NCBI RefSeq assembly: GCF_026723765.1
Contig: NZ_CP113524.1
Location: forward strand, 3,953,001-4,017,000
DNA length: 64,000 nucleotides
Source of the DNA: Lacrimispora xylanolytica
Lineage (GTDB): Bacteria > Bacillota > Clostridia > Lachnospirales > Lachnospiraceae
Reading direction: 5' to 3'
A program made the position numbers and the translations under genes. Below are positions 7,502 to 16,236 of the stretch, piece by piece (within the stretch, counting starts at the first letter, position 1; every line of letters starts with the position of its first letter). Below the pieces are notes generated by a model. The model made no database searches. It had not been told where the DNA came from and worked only from the letters and a program-made list of their open reading frames with translations.

Positions 7502-7530
7502 ATTTTATCAAATCCTTTTGTGTTTGTCCA
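7502..7530 (-). promoter_or_regulatory. Promoter for the cyclophilin-GNAT unit
   Basis: Minus-strand TGGACA (7525-7530), a 17-bp spacer and TAAAAT (7502-7507) lie about 45 bp ahead of the start codon. Confidence 0.65.
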
Positions 7531-7604
7531 GTTGTTCATATTTTGTTTAAATTTCATTCAAAAACCTTTTACACAAACAACATGATTTCTTCATGTTTCC
7601 TGGA

Positions 7605-7691
7605 TATAATTACAGTGTAAAGAAAATTGCTAAGAAGATTTTTTTCATAATACGGGCTGGTAGCGAGATACCAGCCCTCCTCCCTTTTTTT
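7605..7691 (+). ncRNA. Candidate small RNA, plus strand
   Basis: A TATAAT at 7605-7610 precedes a roughly 75-nt stretch ending in a perfect 9-bp hairpin (7654-7662 with 7669-7677), then TCCTCCC and seven Ts. Neighbouring genes on both sides are on the minus strand, so this terminator serves no gene I can see. The CCTCC between stem and T-tract is complementary to a Shine-Dalgarno core. There is no convincing -35 element, so the promoter is uncertain. Confidence 0.4.
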
Positions 7692-7711
7692 GAATATATT
7701 TTTGCCGAATG

Positions 7712-7753
7712 CATTGCATGGTCCAGCTTCCTCTGGACCATGCAATGTTTTTT
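7712..7753 (+). terminator. Second plus-strand terminator in the same gap
   Basis: A perfect 15-bp stem (7712-7726 with 7733-7747, loop 6) is followed by six Ts on the plus strand. It follows the hairpin at 7654-7677 by 35 bp and likewise has no plus-strand gene upstream. The 326-base gap 7461-7786 thus holds a divergent promoter, a candidate RNA and two tandem terminators. Confidence 0.8.
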
Positions 7754-7786
7754 ATTGTAATTGTTATGTTCCGCTAAAAGTATATA

Positions 7787-8752
7787 TTATATTCCGCCCA
7801 GATTCATAAGGGCAGGAAGGGTGGATGCCTGTTCAAACAGCCCTGCGGTTCCCACCTGAAGATTGTCATAGGTCTTAAAAAAGTATTCGCAGGTAGCGGT
7901 ATTTATAAAGGCCGTATACTTGGTGTAGTCATAGTGGCCCCGGCTGCTTATGACTGCTCCTTTTGGTATCGTGACACTCTCCATGACGTGAAAGCAGGAA
8001 ATAACCGCTTCGTTCCGGTTTTCCGGTATGGGAAGGAAGGATTTTAAATAGGCTGTGCGGGCAAACCGGGCTGGAGAGGTATAGCCGCCTGGAAGCACCT
8101 GGGTTCCTCCCGCCTGTCCAAAGGGAGTCAGTCGGGTATTTCCCCAATAGGTCTCTTCCATCTGGGCGGGACTTGCCTCCATGTAATTTCTTAAATTCGT
8201 CATATGCCAGCTAAAATCCGGGCTGTTTGCCAAAACACCTATGGTATTTCTATAAACCTCTAGCCCATTTGATGTGACTTCAATCACGATGCAGTTTCCG
8301 CTTCGGTCTACAGCGATCCAGTGAAGAGGTGCTACTGTCTTTGTTACCGGGTCCACAGCACCAGTAATCCGTACCTGTTTTAACTGCCTTTTCAGCTCTT
8401 CCACATTGGCACATTTCCCAAGCGCATAGTGAAGAAAATCAAAGGAAGCCACGGTTTCCTCTCTGCCTGTCTGTAGGACCCCATCGTAATTTGCATAGCC
8501 GGCAAAGTAAAGAGCTCCCATGGCAAGCCCCATTTCATTGACACCATCAAAAAATCCCAGCAGACCGTCAAGCTCCTGGCCAATCCCTATGAAGCGGTAC
8601 CGGTCACGAAACGTTTCTCCTGTCAATATGTTGTTCCATTCATACCCCGATGGAATGATGTATAGATGAGGATCGATGTCGTAAGAGAAATCCATATTTC
8701 TTCCAAAGAATGTTTCCCCCTGCTTTGTTTGCAGGCAAAATGCAGTACACAC
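7787..8752 (-). CDS. Choloylglycine hydrolase / penicillin V acylase family amidase
   Basis: This is an N-terminal nucleophile hydrolase of 321 residues that cleaves linear amides such as conjugated bile acids or N-acyl compounds. The nucleophile Cys2 directly follows the initiator Met, and the other expected catalytic positions are present: Arg18, Asp21, Asn176 and Arg229. Position 82 is Tyr (MGALYFAGYA), which in this family is more typical of penicillin V acylases; bile salt hydrolases usually have Asn there. There is no signal peptide, so it is intracellular. The start is a GTG nine bases after AGGGGG. It lies 38 bp downstream of an AGCS symporter on the same strand. Substrate preference is open. 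Confidence 0.9.
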   Translation of the reverse strand: MCTAFCLQTKQGETFFGRNMDFSYDIDPHLYIIPSGYEWNNILTGETFRDRYRFIGIGQELDGLLGFFDGVNEMGLAMGALYFAGYANYDGVLQTGREETVASFDFLHYALGKCANVEELKRQLKQVRITGAVDPVTKTVAPLHWIAVDRSGNCIVIEVTSNGLEVYRNTIGVLANSPDFSWHMTNLRNYMEASPAQMEETYWGNTRLTPFGQAGGTQVLPGGYTSPARFARTAYLKSFLPIPENRNEAVISCFHVMESVTIPKGAVISSRGHYDYTKYTAFINTATCEYFFKTYDNLQVGTAGLFEQASTLPALMNLGGI

Positions 8753-8790
8753 AGAAAACTACCCCCTTTTCCAAAGTTGTTTATGTATTG

Positions 8791-10137
8791 TTATTTGGGA
8801 ACCTTGACTTCTTTCATAAGAACAATCAGTGCAATGATATTAGGAAGCGCCATGAGCCCGTTCCAGATATCGGAGAATTCCCATACGGTCTCAAGCTTTG
8901 CCAGACAGCCAAGGAATACGGCACCCAGATAGAGAAGGGTATATATTTTGCCTCTTAAGATTCGTTGAAGAATGTAAAGCTTCTTTCTCTTTTTCAGGCT
9001 TTCTGCCAGATAACCGGCTGCCTGACGTCCCAGATAGTACCAGGCGATGATGGTTGCAAAGGCAAAGACCAGCATGGCACCGGATACCACATACTGTCCT
9101 AATGGTCCAAGTCTTTTTGAAAAGCTGTAGGCAGTGAGGGCAGCTCCGTCATAACCAGACCCAGCCGCATCTCCTTCTGTCATACATAGAATTACAAAGG
9201 CAGTCATGGTACAGATTAAAATGGTATCAAAAAACACTTCAAACATGGCCCACATACCCTGCTGCTCCGGTGTCGTATCCTCCGCAGCCCCATGAAGCAC
9301 TGCCATGCTCCCAAGCCCCGCTTCATTGGAGAAAACGCCTCTGGATATGCCGTATTGCAGGCTTCTGCTGATTCCATAGCCCGCGGTTCCTGAAAAAATT
9401 GAGATGGGCTGGAACGCATCTTTAAAAATACACTGAAAAATATATGGAATTTTATCAAAACAGGACATAATAACCACCATGGAAAACAGCATATAGATTC
9501 CAGCGGAAATAGGGATAAGACGCTCTGAAACAAATGCAATTCTGCTGATTCCGCCTAAAATGACCAAAAGGACCATTGCTGTTAACAGAACTCCAATGGA
9601 GACAGAAGGGATGCCAAAGGAATATTCCATGGTCTCTGCGATGGAATTAGACTGTACCATGCTTCCCATTCCAAGAGATACCATGATACAAAGAAAACTG
9701 TAGATCATTCCAAGATAAGGCTTTTTTAAACCACGCTCTAAATAGACCATGGGACCGCAGACCCAGGCACCCTTATGATCCCGGTACCGGTAGCGAATTC
9801 CCAGCATGGTCTCCGCATAGCCTGTCATCATACCAATGGCTGCAGATACCCACATCCAGAATATGGCGCCAGGTCCTCCGGCGGTAAGAGCCGTTGCTAC
9901 TCCAACAATATTGCCCGTACCAATGGTAGCTGCAAGAGCTGTACAGGCAGTCTGGAACTTGGTGACCCCTTTTTTCTCATCCTCTTCCTCTCGTATGCTT
10001 CCAATGGTCTGAATCCACCAATAGGGTAGTTTCCTGATTTGGAAAAAACCGGTTTTTATGGTATATGCAATTCCAATTCCAAGAAAAAGAAGAAGAAGCC
10101 AGGGCCCCCATACCAGTTCATGTATGCGATGTATCAT
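8791..10137 (-). CDS. AGCS family sodium:alanine/glycine symporter
   Basis: This is a 448-residue polytopic membrane protein of the alanine-or-glycine:cation symporter family, importing small neutral amino acids with sodium. The family signature region TALAATIGTGNIVGVATAL lies at about residues 68-86, and FSNEAGLGS is present further on. About ten to eleven hydrophobic segments are visible. The gene is followed at 38 bp by the choloylglycine-hydrolase family gene, so uptake of a released amino acid such as glycine is a reasonable guess for its role. Confidence 0.93.
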   Translation of the reverse strand: MIHRIHELVWGPWLLLLFLGIGIAYTIKTGFFQIRKLPYWWIQTIGSIREEEDEKKGVTKFQTACTALAATIGTGNIVGVATALTAGGPGAIFWMWVSAAIGMMTGYAETMLGIRYRYRDHKGAWVCGPMVYLERGLKKPYLGMIYSFLCIMVSLGMGSMVQSNSIAETMEYSFGIPSVSIGVLLTAMVLLVILGGISRIAFVSERLIPISAGIYMLFSMVVIMSCFDKIPYIFQCIFKDAFQPISIFSGTAGYGISRSLQYGISRGVFSNEAGLGSMAVLHGAAEDTTPEQQGMWAMFEVFFDTILICTMTAFVILCMTEGDAAGSGYDGAALTAYSFSKRLGPLGQYVVSGAMLVFAFATIIAWYYLGRQAAGYLAESLKKRKKLYILQRILRGKIYTLLYLGAVFLGCLAKLETVWEFSDIWNGLMALPNIIALIVLMKEVKVPK

Positions 10138-10232
10138 AGGATCATCTCCTGAATGCTTTCCTTAACACATATTCTTTGAAACTGCATAGTATGAAAATTT
10201 CCATTGATTTTCGTACAAAATAAAACAACGTA

Positions 10233-10241
10233 TGGTATAAT
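10233..10241 (+). promoter_or_regulatory. Extended -10 promoter for the phospholipase-like gene
   Basis: TGGTATAAT is a perfect extended -10 element (TGnTATAAT) about 45 bp ahead of the start at 10287. Confidence 0.6.
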
Positions 10242-10286
10242 CAAGGTATGCGTCATTGTACTTAAAAAAAATGCGAGGTGAACAAT

Positions 10287-11270
10287 ATGCCCGGTTTTAC
10301 GACCCATTATCTGCTGGGAGTTAAGGTTTTCAGTGATATGCCAAACAATCCTTTAAAGCGTATCATTTCCAAATACCGCTGGCTTTATCAGCTTGGTCTC
10401 CAAGGTCCGGATATGTTTTTTTACAATATTCCTATTCTGCGACACAGGGACTACAGAAACGTCGGCTCCTACATGCACGAAAACCATGTTCATGATTTTT
10501 TTGTCACCTGTTTGAGCCACCTCTCTCAGATAGAATCCAGACAGCAAAGAGAACAGGCCATTGCCTATATGAGCGGATTTTTCTGCCATTACATCGGAGA
10601 CTCTATCTGCCACCCCTACGTCTACGGCAGAATTGAATATGAGGTAAAAAACTCCACCAATTACCATCACGGACTTCATGCCATGCTGGAAAACGATATT
10701 GATGCTCTTCTGCTCATGAAATATAAGAAGAAAAAACCCTCCCAGTTCAATCAGGCCGCAACCATCTGCTTAAACGGCCAGGAGATGCAGTTTATTTCTA
10801 AATTTTTGTCAGCGTGTATCAATGAAACATATTATCCTTTGAATTACCGGAACAACTTTCAGGTGACTCCCCGCATGGTTTCCAGATCCATACTTGCCAT
10901 GCGCCTTGGCTGCCGAACACTTGCAGATCCCAGCAGCCGGAAGAAAAACAGCATAGAATTTGTGGAATCCCTATTCTTAAGCAACCCGATTGCGTCGAAA
11001 AAGCTGGTGACCGATGCTCCCCCTGACCCTGTAGTCACTTTGAATTTAAATCATGAGACCTGGTGCAATCCATGGAACCGAAGACTGGCTTCCAAGGCTT
11101 CCTTCCCCGAATTGTTCCATCAGACCATGATCAAATGCAAGGATGTATTCTACCTTCTTAATGAAGAGCTGAGTTCTCCTGTTCCATTAAAGAATTTAGA
11201 CCATAACCGGCTTTTAAAAGAGCTTGGGAATTATTCTTATCACAGCGGTCTTGCTGTGGACCAGGAATAG
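10287..11270 (+). CDS. Zinc-dependent phospholipase C-like protein
   Basis: This is a 327-residue protein of the zinc-dependent phospholipase C / S1-P1 nuclease-like fold. Possible metal ligands are clustered in GFFCHYIGDSICHPY (His, Asp, His), HHGLHAMLENDID (His, Glu) and the N-terminal TTHYLLG. It has no signal peptide, unlike the secreted clostridial toxins of this fold, so a cytosolic housekeeping role is more likely than toxin activity. The start is the ATG six bases after GAGGTG; a GTG three codons upstream lies inside that ribosome site. It is transcribed alone and ends at a bidirectional terminator. Confidence 0.8.
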   Translation: MPGFTTHYLLGVKVFSDMPNNPLKRIISKYRWLYQLGLQGPDMFFYNIPILRHRDYRNVGSYMHENHVHDFFVTCLSHLSQIESRQQREQAIAYMSGFFCHYIGDSICHPYVYGRIEYEVKNSTNYHHGLHAMLENDIDALLLMKYKKKKPSQFNQAATICLNGQEMQFISKFLSACINETYYPLNYRNNFQVTPRMVSRSILAMRLGCRTLADPSSRKKNSIEFVESLFLSNPIASKKLVTDAPPDPVVTLNLNHETWCNPWNRRLASKASFPELFHQTMIKCKDVFYLLNEELSSPVPLKNLDHNRLLKELGNYSYHSGLAVDQE

Positions 11271-11292
11271 CCGAAATAGAGCCAAATAACTT

Positions 11293-11336
11293 AAAATGGA
11301 TTAGAAATTGATTTTTATCAATCTCTAATCCATTTT
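11293..11336. terminator. Bidirectional terminator
   Basis: The stem AAAATGGATTAGA (11293-11305) with its exact complement at 11324-11336 has A- and T-rich flanks on both sides and a further inner pairing. It serves the convergent genes ending at 11270 and 11355. Confidence 0.8.
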
Positions 11337-11354
11337 ATTGTCTTATTTATGTAG

Positions 11355-11981
11355 TTACTTGGATGGTGCAGACTGAGTTGTTTCGTCGGTCTCGTTAGTC
11401 TCGTTTCCTTCTTCTGTCTCTTCTGCGTCTGTATCTTCCTCTTCATCAGCGGCCGTTGTTTCCATGATCTGAGCGCCTTCTTTTGGTACGATGGTCTGGT
11501 CAGATCCTTTTGGAATCTGCATGTCCACCAGCCAGTACTGCTTTTCCTTCATGGTGTAATCAGGCATAACAATCAGGTTTAAATCATACTCTTTAAAAAA
11601 TCCGCCGAAAGATTTATCACTTGATCTTTCATAGGAAAAATCCTGGGTTGCCACTTCATCATTTAAAAATTTAACAGCAGCATCGGCAAACTCAACTGCC
11701 TGTTCCGGAGTGGTTCCGTGTTTTACCATTAAAGTCATGTCAATGGTCTTTTTCTCTTTGTCCAGGCTGTAATTTACACTGAGGGCCATGGGATACTGCT
11801 CATTGTCTACAAATTCTTCATCAATATCGGTGTTAATTTGGGTCCAATCCAGCTCAATGCCTTTTTGTGTTTCAAAAACCGGCTCTGCCGGACCTCCTGA
11901 TGCAAGAATATTACTTTTTGTACATCCGGTTAGTAACATGGCTGACATTGCACATATCATGATTGCTTTGTTCTTCATCAT
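11355..11981 (-). CDS. Lipoprotein of unknown function
   Basis: This is a 208-residue protein with a lipoprotein signal peptide: a Lys pair, a hydrophobic run and lipobox LLTGC with Cys20. The mature part has no family I recognise. The last 40 residues are extremely acidic and threonine-rich (many Glu, Asp and Thr), like a surface-exposed tail. The start is the first of two consecutive ATGs, five bases after AGGAGG. It is monocistronic, with a TATAAT at 12008-12013. Confidence 0.8.
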   Translation of the reverse strand: MMKNKAIMICAMSAMLLTGCTKSNILASGGPAEPVFETQKGIELDWTQINTDIDEEFVDNEQYPMALSVNYSLDKEKKTIDMTLMVKHGTTPEQAVEFADAAVKFLNDEVATQDFSYERSSDKSFGGFFKEYDLNLIVMPDYTMKEKQYWLVDMQIPKGSDQTIVPKEGAQIMETTAADEEEDTDAEETEEGNETNETDETTQSAPSK

Positions 11982-12006
11982 AATTTCCTCCTTCTTGAAC
12001 AAATTA

Positions 12007-12019
12007 CATTATAGCGGAT
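12007..12019 (-). promoter_or_regulatory. -10 region of the lipoprotein gene
   Basis: A perfect TATAAT (12008-12013) lies inside a 13-mer identical to the one at the YesL promoter (5413-5425). The -35 is weak. Confidence 0.5.
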
Positions 12020-12085
12020 ACGCTGTTTTTTTTGTAGTAGTTTTGGAAAAAAGTCAGAAAATCTTCACAATTGCATCCAAATTTT

Positions 12086-12127
12086 ACTGGCATGGATTCC
12101 TTCATTTTCCTAGAAATCCATGCCAGT
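12086..12127. terminator. Inverted repeat after the glycan operon
   Basis: A 13-bp perfect inverted repeat (12086-12098 with 12115-12127) lies 20 bp downstream of licD. The minus-strand tail is AAAATTT rather than a T-run, so termination is likely but not textbook. Confidence 0.5.
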
Positions 12128-12147
12128 CCATATTAATTGCTATTTAT

Positions 12148-12984
12148 TTAAAAAATCTGTATTTCCGTACTGGAATGGGTGGGGTGCCGCATCTCCTCCG
12201 GAGGAAGCTTCTTATAATCTCCGTAAATCCAGGTGAGGACTTCATGAAAGCCTTTCGGTGCCATAAGCTTCGTATCCTCAAATTCCAAGTCCACCGTTTC
12301 CTCACACCATTCTTTTTGAAGGGTCACATAGAGGTAATCCGGCTGATAATTGCTGTAATAACGAAGTCTGCTGGTTCCCTTCCGGTCCTTGACTGCTGTC
12401 ATAAGCTGGAGCTTTCTGATTACCTTCATAGGGATCAGTTTACCTATAAGGGCTAAAATTCCAACGCATATCTTGTTGGTCAGGCTGTATTTGGAATAAT
12501 CCAACCGGTAACGATGGCCCATGGCCAGTCCGTAGATAATCGTATGAAGAAGCAGGGTCCATGTGGACGCAGCCTTTTTCTCCGGCAGCTCGTCAATGAT
12601 GAACAAATCTACCCAAAGATGATTTAACTTTCCTTCATAATACTCCATCTCTTTGGTGTCCTCATGGGTCTTGCTGTTCTTATAAAGGATTCTTGGGGTG
12701 AAGTCGTAAAATGCCTTGCCTCCCCGTAAATCCCCTGGCTCTAAAAGCTCCATATGTTCCGGCAGCTCCCGGCGGACTACCTTTAGGAAAGCCTCGTAAT
12801 TGGTTCGGGTAAATGCCACATCTGCATCATCATCCCAGGGAATAAAGCCTTTGTGCCTTACTGCCCCCAGTAACGTCCCTGCATCTAAGAGATACTTGAT
12901 CCGGTATTTCCGGCAGATGCGGTCAATCTCCTTTAATATGGAAAGATTGGCCTGATGGACCTTTGATAAATCGTATTCTTCCAT
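12148..12984 (-). CDS. licD: LicD family phosphotransferase
   Basis: LicD proteins attach phosphocholine or other phospho-substituents to surface glycans using nucleotide-activated donors. The 278-residue protein carries the family core YLLDAGTLLGAVRHKGF then IPWDDDADVAF (about residues 31-58), a nucleotidyltransferase-type metal site. It is the last gene of the operon after rfbH (gap 19 bp), which suggests that the glycan is decorated with a phospho-group. The substituent is unknown, and no choline uptake or activation genes (licA, licB, licC) are in view. A choline-binding-type repeat protein is encoded at 51516, which is compatible with choline decoration but weak evidence. Confidence 0.88.
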   Translation of the reverse strand: MEEYDLSKVHQANLSILKEIDRICRKYRIKYLLDAGTLLGAVRHKGFIPWDDDADVAFTRTNYEAFLKVVRRELPEHMELLEPGDLRGGKAFYDFTPRILYKNSKTHEDTKEMEYYEGKLNHLWVDLFIIDELPEKKAASTWTLLLHTIIYGLAMGHRYRLDYSKYSLTNKICVGILALIGKLIPMKVIRKLQLMTAVKDRKGTSRLRYYSNYQPDYLYVTLQKEWCEETVDLEFEDTKLMAPKGFHEVLTWIYGDYKKLPPEEMRHPTHSSTEIQIF

Positions 12985-13003
12985 ACTACCTCCATGTTTA
13001 TGC

Positions 13004-14344
13004 TTACTGCCTTACTGCCTCTTTGATGACCTTTGCCATGTAATCAATCATCTCATCGGTCATACCAGGATATACGCCTACCCAGAAGGTATCAGCCATA
13101 ATGCGGTCTGTGTTGGTAAGCTCTCCTACGATGCGGAAGCCTTCGTTAGCCTCTCTCATCTGGTCAAAGCATGGGTGTTTTGTCAGGTTTCCTGCAAACA
13201 GCATTCTTGTCTGAACTCCTTTAGATTCAATGTACTGAACCACTTGATTTCGGTCTACCCCTTCTTTACAGGTGATTAAAAAGCCGAACCAGCTTGGTTT
13301 TGAGTTCGGACAGGCTTCCGGAAGAATGAGCTTATCGGAAACCTCCTTCACGCCTTCATACAGGCGGTCAAAATTATGGCGTCTGCGTTCCACGAAGGAT
13401 GGGAATTTATCCAGCTGGGCACAGCCGATGGCAGCCTGCATATCCGTGGTCTTTAGGTTATAGCCAAAATGGGAGTATACGTATTTGTGGTCATAGCCCA
13501 CTGGAAGCTGACCATACTGGCGGTCAAACCGGTGTCCGCATAAATTGTCCGTACCAGACGGGCAGACACAGTCACGTCCCCAGTCGCGGAAGGAACGGAT
13601 GATCTTGTTTAACAGGGAGTTGCTGGTATAAACAGCTCCGCCCTCTCCCATGGTCATGTGGTGAGGAGGATAAAAGCTGGAGGTTCCGATATCTCCAATG
13701 GTTCCGGAAAAACGCTCTTCTCCGTCAATGGTATACTTGGTACCAAGAGCGTCACAGTTGTCCTCCACCAGCCATAAGTTGTATTTATCGCAGAATGCCT
13801 TTACCGCGGAAAGATCATATGGATTTCCAAGGGTATGGGCAATCATGACAGCCTTTGTCTTCTCAGAGCGTGCAGCCTCCAGCATGGTAACATCAATGTT
13901 ATACTGTGGAATGGTCACATCCACAAACACAGGAACTGCTCCGTACTGAATAGCAGGATTTACAGTGGTGGGGAAGCCTGCTGCCACGGTGATGATCTCA
14001 TCTCCTCGTTTGATCTGGCGCTCCTTTAAGAGAGGTGAGGTCAGGGTCATAAATGCCAGTAGGTTGGCAGAAGAACCGGAATTTACAAGGGAGCAGAAGC
14101 GTACCCCTAAGTACTTTGCAAACTTCTTCTCAAATTCATCGGTATAATGGCCTGAGGTAAGCCAGAACTCTAAGGAACTGTTCACCAGGTTTACCATCTC
14201 TTTATGGTCATAAACACGGGATGCATAGGAGATTCTGTCTCCCTCTTCAAATGGTTTTTTCTGATTATGAAAGGTATCGCAATATTCTTTTACAAGCTCC
14301 AAAATTTCTTCTCTTGCCTGATTTTCTGTTTTGTTTTCAAACAT
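13004..14344 (-). CDS. rfbH: CDP-6-deoxy-4-hexulose-3-dehydrase (RfbH/E1)
   Basis: This is a PMP-dependent, iron-sulphur dehydrase that removes the 3-hydroxyl of CDP-6-deoxy-4-hexulose, the committing step to 3,6-dideoxyhexoses. The 446 residues follow the DegT/DnrJ/EryC1/StrS aminotransferase fold, but the PLP lysine is replaced by His (SFYPPHHMTMGEGG, His228), the hallmark of E1-type dehydrases. Cysteines at 197, 259, 261 and 269 match the expected [2Fe-2S] ligand pattern. The gene follows rfbG by 21 bp. The partner flavin/iron-sulphur reductase needed to complete the deoxygenation is not in this operon. Confidence 0.93.
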   Translation of the reverse strand: MFENKTENQAREEILELVKEYCDTFHNQKKPFEEGDRISYASRVYDHKEMVNLVNSSLEFWLTSGHYTDEFEKKFAKYLGVRFCSLVNSGSSANLLAFMTLTSPLLKERQIKRGDEIITVAAGFPTTVNPAIQYGAVPVFVDVTIPQYNIDVTMLEAARSEKTKAVMIAHTLGNPYDLSAVKAFCDKYNLWLVEDNCDALGTKYTIDGEERFSGTIGDIGTSSFYPPHHMTMGEGGAVYTSNSLLNKIIRSFRDWGRDCVCPSGTDNLCGHRFDRQYGQLPVGYDHKYVYSHFGYNLKTTDMQAAIGCAQLDKFPSFVERRRHNFDRLYEGVKEVSDKLILPEACPNSKPSWFGFLITCKEGVDRNQVVQYIESKGVQTRMLFAGNLTKHPCFDQMREANEGFRIVGELTNTDRIMADTFWVGVYPGMTDEMIDYMAKVIKEAVRQ

Positions 14345-14365
14345 AATGTTTCCTCCTTTTGTTCT

Positions 14366-15442
14366 TTATGCAAAGAATTCTTCAATCTGGCGGTCCATGA
14401 CCTCCAGCATGTCGGCTCCATCCAGATATGCCTTAGCCCACTGGACGGTCTTTTCCACCGCTTCTTTTACTCCGTATCTTGGAGTCCAGCCAAAGACGCT
14501 TTTGACTCTGGAGCAATCCAGCTTTAAAAAGTTGGCTTCATGAGGGCCGCCCTCAAAACGGTTTATCCAGGAGAGTCCATCTCCCCAAGCCTGACAGAAT
14601 AAATCGGTCAGATCACCGGTGGTCACACAATCCTTATCATCAGGTCCTACGTTATAGTATCCCTGATATTTGATATCTTCATACTGCCTCATGGCTATGG
14701 TCATATAAATGGCTAACGGTTCCAGGACATGCTGATACGGCCTTGTGGAATGAGGATTTCTTAAGATGATTTCCTGCTTTTTAGAGGCCGCCCGGATACA
14801 GTCTGGAATGATCCGGTCATTGGCAAAGTCTCCGCCGCCAATGACGTTGCCTGCACGGGACGTGGATATGGCTGTTTGTCCCTGGGCAAAGAAGGACTTT
14901 GCATAGCTGTGGGTTACCAGTTCTGAGCAGGACTTACTGTTGGAATAGGGATCGTAGCCGTCTAAGGGGTCATTTTCCCTGTATCCATACTCCCACTCTT
15001 TATTTTCATACACCTTATCGGTGGTTATATTCAAAAAGGATTTAACCGAAGGGGTCAGGCGCACACATTCTAATATATGAACCGTACCCATAACATTGGT
15101 TTCGTAGGTATAAACTGGCTCTTTGTAGGAATCCCGTACAATGGGCTGGGCAGCCAGATGAAACACGATCTCCGGCTTTGTTTCTTCAAATACCTTCTTA
15201 AGATGGTCCAGATCCCGGATATCACCGATGATGGAATTCATCTCATAGGAAAGCCCTGCGATGTCAAAAAGACTGGGATCTGTGGGAGGCTCTAAGGAGT
15301 ATCCGGTCACCACTGCCCCTGCCTTAAGGAGCATACGGCTGAGCCAGGAGCCTTTAAACCCGGTGTGACCAGTTAAAAGAACCTTTTTCCCACCATAGAA
15401 TTCAGAGAATTCCTTCCATTTTAAACTTGTCCAATCGTTCAT
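14366..15442 (-). CDS. rfbG: CDP-glucose 4,6-dehydratase
   Basis: This is a short-chain dehydrogenase that converts CDP-glucose to CDP-4-keto-6-deoxyglucose. The NAD-binding loop TGHTGFKG lies at residues 24-31, FHLAAQP and the catalytic TTDKVY and YDPYSNSK (Tyr-x3-Lys) are intact, and 358 residues is the usual length. It lies one base after the cytidylyltransferase stop, with the next gene after 21 bp, in the middle of the CDP-sugar operon. Confidence 0.95.
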   Translation of the reverse strand: MNDWTSLKWKEFSEFYGGKKVLLTGHTGFKGSWLSRMLLKAGAVVTGYSLEPPTDPSLFDIAGLSYEMNSIIGDIRDLDHLKKVFEETKPEIVFHLAAQPIVRDSYKEPVYTYETNVMGTVHILECVRLTPSVKSFLNITTDKVYENKEWEYGYRENDPLDGYDPYSNSKSCSELVTHSYAKSFFAQGQTAISTSRAGNVIGGGDFANDRIIPDCIRAASKKQEIILRNPHSTRPYQHVLEPLAIYMTIAMRQYEDIKYQGYYNVGPDDKDCVTTGDLTDLFCQAWGDGLSWINRFEGGPHEANFLKLDCSRVKSVFGWTPRYGVKEAVEKTVQWAKAYLDGADMLEVMDRQIEEFFA

Positions 15443-15443
15443 A

Positions 15444-16220
15444 TCAGTTCTCCCATATCTTCCAGGGTGCCTGGCCGGACTGCCATAGGTCTTCCAGCTT
15501 CTTCATCTCCCGCTGAGTATCCATGCACTGCCAGAAGCCGGTATGATGAAAGCTCATTAACTGGCCTTCTTTTGCAAGCTTCTGTAATGGCTCCTGCTCT
15601 AAGACTGTGGTATCATCTTTCAAATAAGAAAATACTTCTGGATTTAAGACCATAAAGCCTCCGTTGATCAGGCTGGCATCTGTCTCAGCCTTTTCCCGGA
15701 AGGAGTGGACCATGTTATCCTCATTAATATCCAGCACGCCTTTTAGCTGTGCAATGTTAACGGTTGTCATGGTAGCTGTCTTTCCATGGCTCTTGTGGAA
15801 GTCAAGAAGGGCATTTAAATCCACATCACACACGCCGTCTCCATACGTGAGCATAAAGGGCTCATCGCCGATGTAGGGCTGTATGCGTTTGATTCTTCCT
15901 CCTGTCATGGTATTTAAACCGGTATCCACCAGGGTTACCTTCCATGGCTCAGAATAATTATTATGTACCTCCATGCTGTTATTGGCAAGATCAAAGGTCA
16001 CATCTGAGGTATGAAGGAAATAATCTGCAAAGAATTCTTTTACCACATACTGCTTATATCCAAGGCAGATGACAAAATCATGAAATCCGAACTGGGAATA
16101 ATACTTCATAATATGCCATAAAATCGGTCTCTCCCCGATCTCGATCATTGGCTTTGGCTTTAAATGGCTCTCCTCGCTGATCCTGGTTCCAAGACCTCCT
16201 GCTAATAAAACTACTTTCAT
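15444..16220 (-). CDS. rfbF: Glucose-1-phosphate cytidylyltransferase
   Basis: This enzyme forms CDP-glucose from CTP and glucose 1-phosphate, the first step of the CDP-deoxyhexose path. The protein (258 residues) opens with the nucleotidyltransferase signature LAGGLGTRISEESHLKPKPM and contains YGDGVCDVD, with the metal-binding Asp residues. It follows the glycosyltransferase gene by 16 bp. Confidence 0.95.
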   Translation of the reverse strand: MKVVLLAGGLGTRISEESHLKPKPMIEIGERPILWHIMKYYSQFGFHDFVICLGYKQYVVKEFFADYFLHTSDVTFDLANNSMEVHNNYSEPWKVTLVDTGLNTMTGGRIKRIQPYIGDEPFMLTYGDGVCDVDLNALLDFHKSHGKTATMTTVNIAQLKGVLDINEDNMVHSFREKAETDASLINGGFMVLNPEVFSYLKDDTTVLEQEPLQKLAKEGQLMSFHHTGFWQCMDTQREMKKLEDLWQSGQAPWKIWEN

Positions 16221-16236
16221 GTTCTGATCCTCCTGT

